Positions 6,462 to 9,503 of a DNA stretch of 9,503 nt are shown here, one piece after another. Source of the DNA: an uncultured Bacteroidota bacterium (GTDB taxonomy: Bacteria > Bacteroidota > Bacteroidia > NS11-12g > UBA9320); assembly GCA_913056425.1 (NCBI GenBank), contig CAJXLR010000050.1, positions 1 through 9,503 on the forward strand, in the 5' to 3' direction. The first letter of the stretch is position 1. Each line of letters begins with the position of its first letter. The notes below the pieces were generated by a model. That model saw only the letters and a list, made by a program, of their open reading frames with translations. It did no database searches and was not told the origin of the DNA. Made by a program: the position numbers and the translations under genes.

Positions 6462-9400
6462 ATGAGGAAAAATCTCTACCTGACACTCATCTTTATCTTT
6501 TCTGGTTTGATGGCTTTTGGCCAGTCAAACTTTGGTGAGATTCGGGGTAAAATCGTCGATGCAAGAACGAAAAAACCTCTTGATTATGCGGATGTTGTCG
6601 TAAAGAAAGACGGGATCGTTAAGGGCGGTGGTTTGTCTGATGATATTGGTAATTATACCATCAAGCCACTTGAGCCGGGAGAGTACACCGTTGAGGTGTC
6701 GTTCGTAGGTTATAACACACGAGCTTATTCAGGCGTAGTGGTTACCGGTAACAACATTTCATATGTGAATGTTGAGCTCATGCCAGCTAAAGGTGGTGAG
6801 AAATTGAAAACGGTAACTGTGACGCGTTACAAGACTAATCTTGTAGAGCCAGACAAAAACCAAAAATCCTTCTCGGATAAAGACTTGGTTAAGATGGCCG
6901 TTCGTAGCCCGGGTTCACTGGCAGCTACATCTTCTGCAGCAAATACAACTGCGAGCGGAGGAGTTAGTTTCCTTGGTCAGCGTACCGATGCAACGCGAGT
7001 ATTTATCGATGGTGTACCGGTAATTGGAGCATCAAACCTACCTCAAGGTGCACAAAGTCAAGTAGATATCATTCAATCCGGAGTTCCTGCTCAGTACGGA
7101 GACTTTACCGGTGGTGCGATTAACATTACAACGAAAGGACCTTCTCGATATGTTCGAAAGTCTTTGGAGGTAATTAGTTCATCACTGTTTGACCCATACC
7201 ACTACAATTACGCACAAGGATTCATTTCCGGTCCACTTATCATAAAAAACAAAGGAGGAGGAGATAAAGAATACGTTGCTCTTGGATTCCAACTTTCAGG
7301 TGATTTCAATTATGCAGCAGATCCGTCGCCGTTGTACGGAGGTGTTTACGTTGTGAACGATGAAACCTTGGAAGAGTTGGAAAGAAACCCATTGGCACCT
7401 AACCCACAGGGTAGTGGTTTCGTACCTGCTTCATCTTTCCTAACTGAGGACGATTTAGTGTTGGAAAAGGCACGTCGTAATGTAGATCGGATTAGCGGTT
7501 CATTACAGGCTAAGATGGAATATCAGCCTAACAAACACTCTACAATTACTTTATTCGGTAGTGGTAACTACAGCAACGCGAACTCTTGGAGTAGAGCACA
7601 GTACTTGTTGAACTACAAGAACAACTCAGTTAGCACAAACCAAACGTATCGTACATATTTGAAGTTTACGCAACGTTTGCGAAACGCAAGTGCAGATGAC
7701 AAAGAAGACGAGAGTAAATCACTAATTACAGATGCATTCTATACCGTACGTGTAGATTATCAAACATCTATCTCAAACTCTCAGCACAATATTCACGGAG
7801 ACAGAATTTTCGACTACGGTTATGTAGGTAAGTTCGATCACTACCGTGCTCCGGTGTATCGCTACAACGGCAACGAGAAGAAATTTATCGACCAGAATGG
7901 TGACACAGTTACACGAAGAGGATTCTTCGAACTAGCGGGTTACCAAGATACATTAATCACTTTCCAAGCAGGTGATCAGAACCCTGAAAGAGCTGCTTAT
8001 ACAACTAACTTCTTTGATAACGCTGCTGCTCTTGATCGTCGAATTTTTACAGATGGTCAAGTATTCGAGGGTCTTGGTGTTATTAACGGTTTTGGACTAC
8101 AGAATACATACTCACTGTTCTTAAACCCGGGAACAAATGCATCAGGTTTCTCGAAGAGCCAAGCTGAGCGATTCAGTGCTTACGCAATGGGTGAGGCGAG
8201 CTTGAACTTGAAGAACAAGCACGATTTACAATTTGGTATGACGTATGAGCAGAACCTTTACAGTGGTTACTCGCTCAACGCGAACGGTCTTTGGACGTTG
8301 ATGCCACAATTGGCTAACTCACACATCTCAGAACTTGACAACTTCGAAACAGGTGACTACACTGTTGGAGGTATTCACAAGTACGATGAGAATGGAAGAT
8401 TCCTAGATACAGTTACTTACAATACATTTATAGATGTAGATGCGCAGAAAACGTTCGACCGCAATCTTCGAAACAAGCTTATTGCAGAAGGTCGTACCGA
8501 TGTTTACGGTAACCCAATTACCGAAACGACCTACATCGACATTAACTCACTTACTCCGGACGACTTCAACATTGAGATGTTTAGTGCTGAAGACCTTTGG
8601 AATAACGGTAACAGCTATGTTTCATATTATGGATATGATCACTACGGAAATAGAGACCGTCAGCGCCCTAGTCTTGCTGAGTTCTTGTACGACCAAGACA
8701 ACAGAAGAGTAGGTTCGTTTGCACCAATCTATAGTGCAGCATGGTTGCAAGACAAGTTCGCATTTAAAGATTTGATTTTCCGCTTAGGTGTCCGTATCGA
8801 GCGTTATGATGCAAACCAGTTTGTATTAGATGATCCTTATTCGTTATATCCAATTCAAACTGCAGGTGAAGTTTCTTCACTTCAAGGACGTGACATTGAG
8901 CACCCTGCAAACATTGGTGAAGACTATGCGGTATACGTAAACAACTCTGAAGCTCCATCTGAAATCTTAGGTTACAGACGAGACAATACTTGGTTCGATG
9001 CAAATGGTATCGAGATTTCAACTCCTGATTTGATCGCGAATGAGACAGGGGGCCAGGTTCAACCATTACTTATCGATGGTCAGAACCAACAAATCGTAAA
9101 AGAGTCGTTTAGAGATTACGAGCCACAGGTAAATGTTTTACCACGTGTATGGTTCTCTTTCCCAATCAACTCGGAAGCGCAATTCTTTGCGAACTACGAC
9201 GTGATGGCGCAGCGTCCAACGAACGGTGCAACATTCACTCCAATCAACCAATACTACTTCCTCGAAGCTTCACAATCTAGAACGATTGCAAACGCAAATA
9301 TGAAGCCACGTATTCGTACGAACTACGAGCTTGGATTCAAGCAGAAGCTTTCTGATAACTCAGCATTGAGTTTGATTGCACAATATGCAGAGACACGCAA

Positions 9401-9503
9401 CGACTTTGGTTTGATTCGTTTGTACCAAGCATATCCTGTAACCTACAACACGTACTCGAACATCGACTTTAGTACAACTAAGTCGTTCCGAGCGGAATAC
9501 GAA
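6462..9503 (+). CDS. TonB-dependent receptor with CarboxypepD-regulatory-like domain (3' end outside window)
   Basis: The frame from ATG 6462 stays open for 1014 codons to the window edge. Residues 1-21 are a signal peptide (MRKNLYLTLIFIFSGLMAFGQ). Residues about 25-106 are a carboxypeptidase-regulatory-like domain (GEIRGKIVDARTKKPLDYADV, then the PLEPGEYTVEVSFVGY turn). LKTVTVT (115-121) is a plausible TonB box. The plug spans about 135-225 and is canonical: GVSFLGQRTDATRVFIDGVP (166-185) and AQYGDFTGGAINITTKG (210-226). The remainder is beta-barrel. By family knowledge it takes up a ligand across the outer membrane using TonB-ExbB-ExbD energy; the ligand is not identifiable. Alignment to the complete paralogue at 1594 suggests about 230 residues are missing. 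Codon choice is biased: in 7503-8150 a hand count gives 17 AAC against 4 AAT, suggesting strong expression. No SusD partner is visible, though one could lie downstream beyond the window. Confidence 0.93.
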   Translation, partial: MRKNLYLTLIFIFSGLMAFGQSNFGEIRGKIVDARTKKPLDYADVVVKKDGIVKGGGLSDDIGNYTIKPLEPGEYTVEVSFVGYNTRAYSGVVVTGNNISYVNVELMPAKGGEKLKTVTVTRYKTNLVEPDKNQKSFSDKDLVKMAVRSPGSLAATSSAANTTASGGVSFLGQRTDATRVFIDGVPVIGASNLPQGAQSQVDIIQSGVPAQYGDFTGGAINITTKGPSRYVRKSLEVISSSLFDPYHYNYAQGFISGPLIIKNKGGGDKEYVALGFQLSGDFNYAADPSPLYGGVYVVNDETLEELERNPLAPNPQGSGFVPASSFLTEDDLVLEKARRNVDRISGSLQAKMEYQPNKHSTITLFGSGNYSNANSWSRAQYLLNYKNNSVSTNQTYRTYLKFTQRLRNASADDKEDESKSLITDAFYTVRVDYQTSISNSQHNIHGDRIFDYGYVGKFDHYRAPVYRYNGNEKKFIDQNGDTVTRRGFFELAGYQDTLITFQAGDQNPERAAYTTNFFDNAAALDRRIFTDGQVFEGLGVINGFGLQNTYSLFLNPGTNASGFSKSQAERFSAYAMGEASLNLKNKHDLQFGMTYEQNLYSGYSLNANGLWTLMPQLANSHISELDNFETGDYTVGGIHKYDENGRFLDTVTYNTFIDVDAQKTFDRNLRNKLIAEGRTDVYGNPITETTYIDINSLTPDDFNIEMFSAEDLWNNGNSYVSYYGYDHYGNRDRQRPSLAEFLYDQDNRRVGSFAPIYSAAWLQDKFAFKDLIFRLGVRIERYDANQFVLDDPYSLYPIQTAGEVSSLQGRDIEHPANIGEDYAVYVNNSEAPSEILGYRRDNTWFDANGIEISTPDLIANETGGQVQPLLIDGQNQQIVKESFRDYEPQVNVLPRVWFSFPINSEAQFFANYDVMAQRPTNGATFTPINQYYFLEASQSRTIANANMKPRIRTNYELGFKQKLSDNSALSLIAQYAETRNDFGLIRLYQAYPVTYNTYSNIDFSTTKSFRAEYE

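Noticed and set aside
8440..8712. 90-codon open frame on + in another frame
   Set aside because: Lies wholly within the second receptor, and its Thr-rich product has no features of a real gene.
8764..9066. 100-codon open frame on the minus strand
   Set aside because: Antisense shadow of the second receptor, which has a clear continuous protein over the same bases.

Overview
The window looks like chromosomal DNA of a member of the Bacteroidota, probably a Flavobacteriales-type organism; the order is a tentative inference. The evidence is: (i) the order OmpH-like chaperone, OmpH-like chaperone, murI, which in this phylum usually follows bamA; (ii) two very large TonB-dependent receptors that begin with a carboxypeptidase-regulatory-like domain, an architecture typical of the phylum; (iii) the absence of Shine-Dalgarno sequences before the genes, together with promoter-like elements resembling the TTTG / TAnnTTTG consensus of Bacteroidota. 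All genes lie on the + strand. No RNA genes, CRISPR arrays, insertion sequences or phage genes were seen, and no intergenic gap exceeds about 115 bases.

Layout. Bases 2-154 are the 3' end of an OmpH/Skp-like gene cut by the window edge. It is followed by a complete second OmpH/Skp-like gene (184-708), whose stop codon directly abuts the start of glutamate racemase murI (709-1482). These three form an envelope-biogenesis operon: Skp-like chaperones escort outer-membrane proteins to the BAM machinery, and MurI supplies D-glutamate for peptidoglycan.

After 111 bases comes a complete 1230-residue TonB-dependent receptor-like protein (1594-5286). Then comes a 325-residue D-2-hydroxyacid dehydrogenase of the phosphoglycerate-dehydrogenase type (5401-6378). 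Finally there is a second TonB-dependent receptor (6462 to the window end, 1014 residues visible, 3' end missing). The two receptors are clearly paralogues: a 77-residue block in the barrel is identical at 46 positions. The upstream copy has lost the usual plug signature, while the downstream copy has a textbook plug and codon usage suggesting high expression. No SusD-like lipoprotein is present between or beside them.

The most notable point is this receptor pair: a degenerate-plug copy and a canonical copy that share conserved barrel segments and are separated by a metabolic gene. Nothing in the window shows the ligand. No entirely new kind of system is visible; the rest is ordinary core-genome content.
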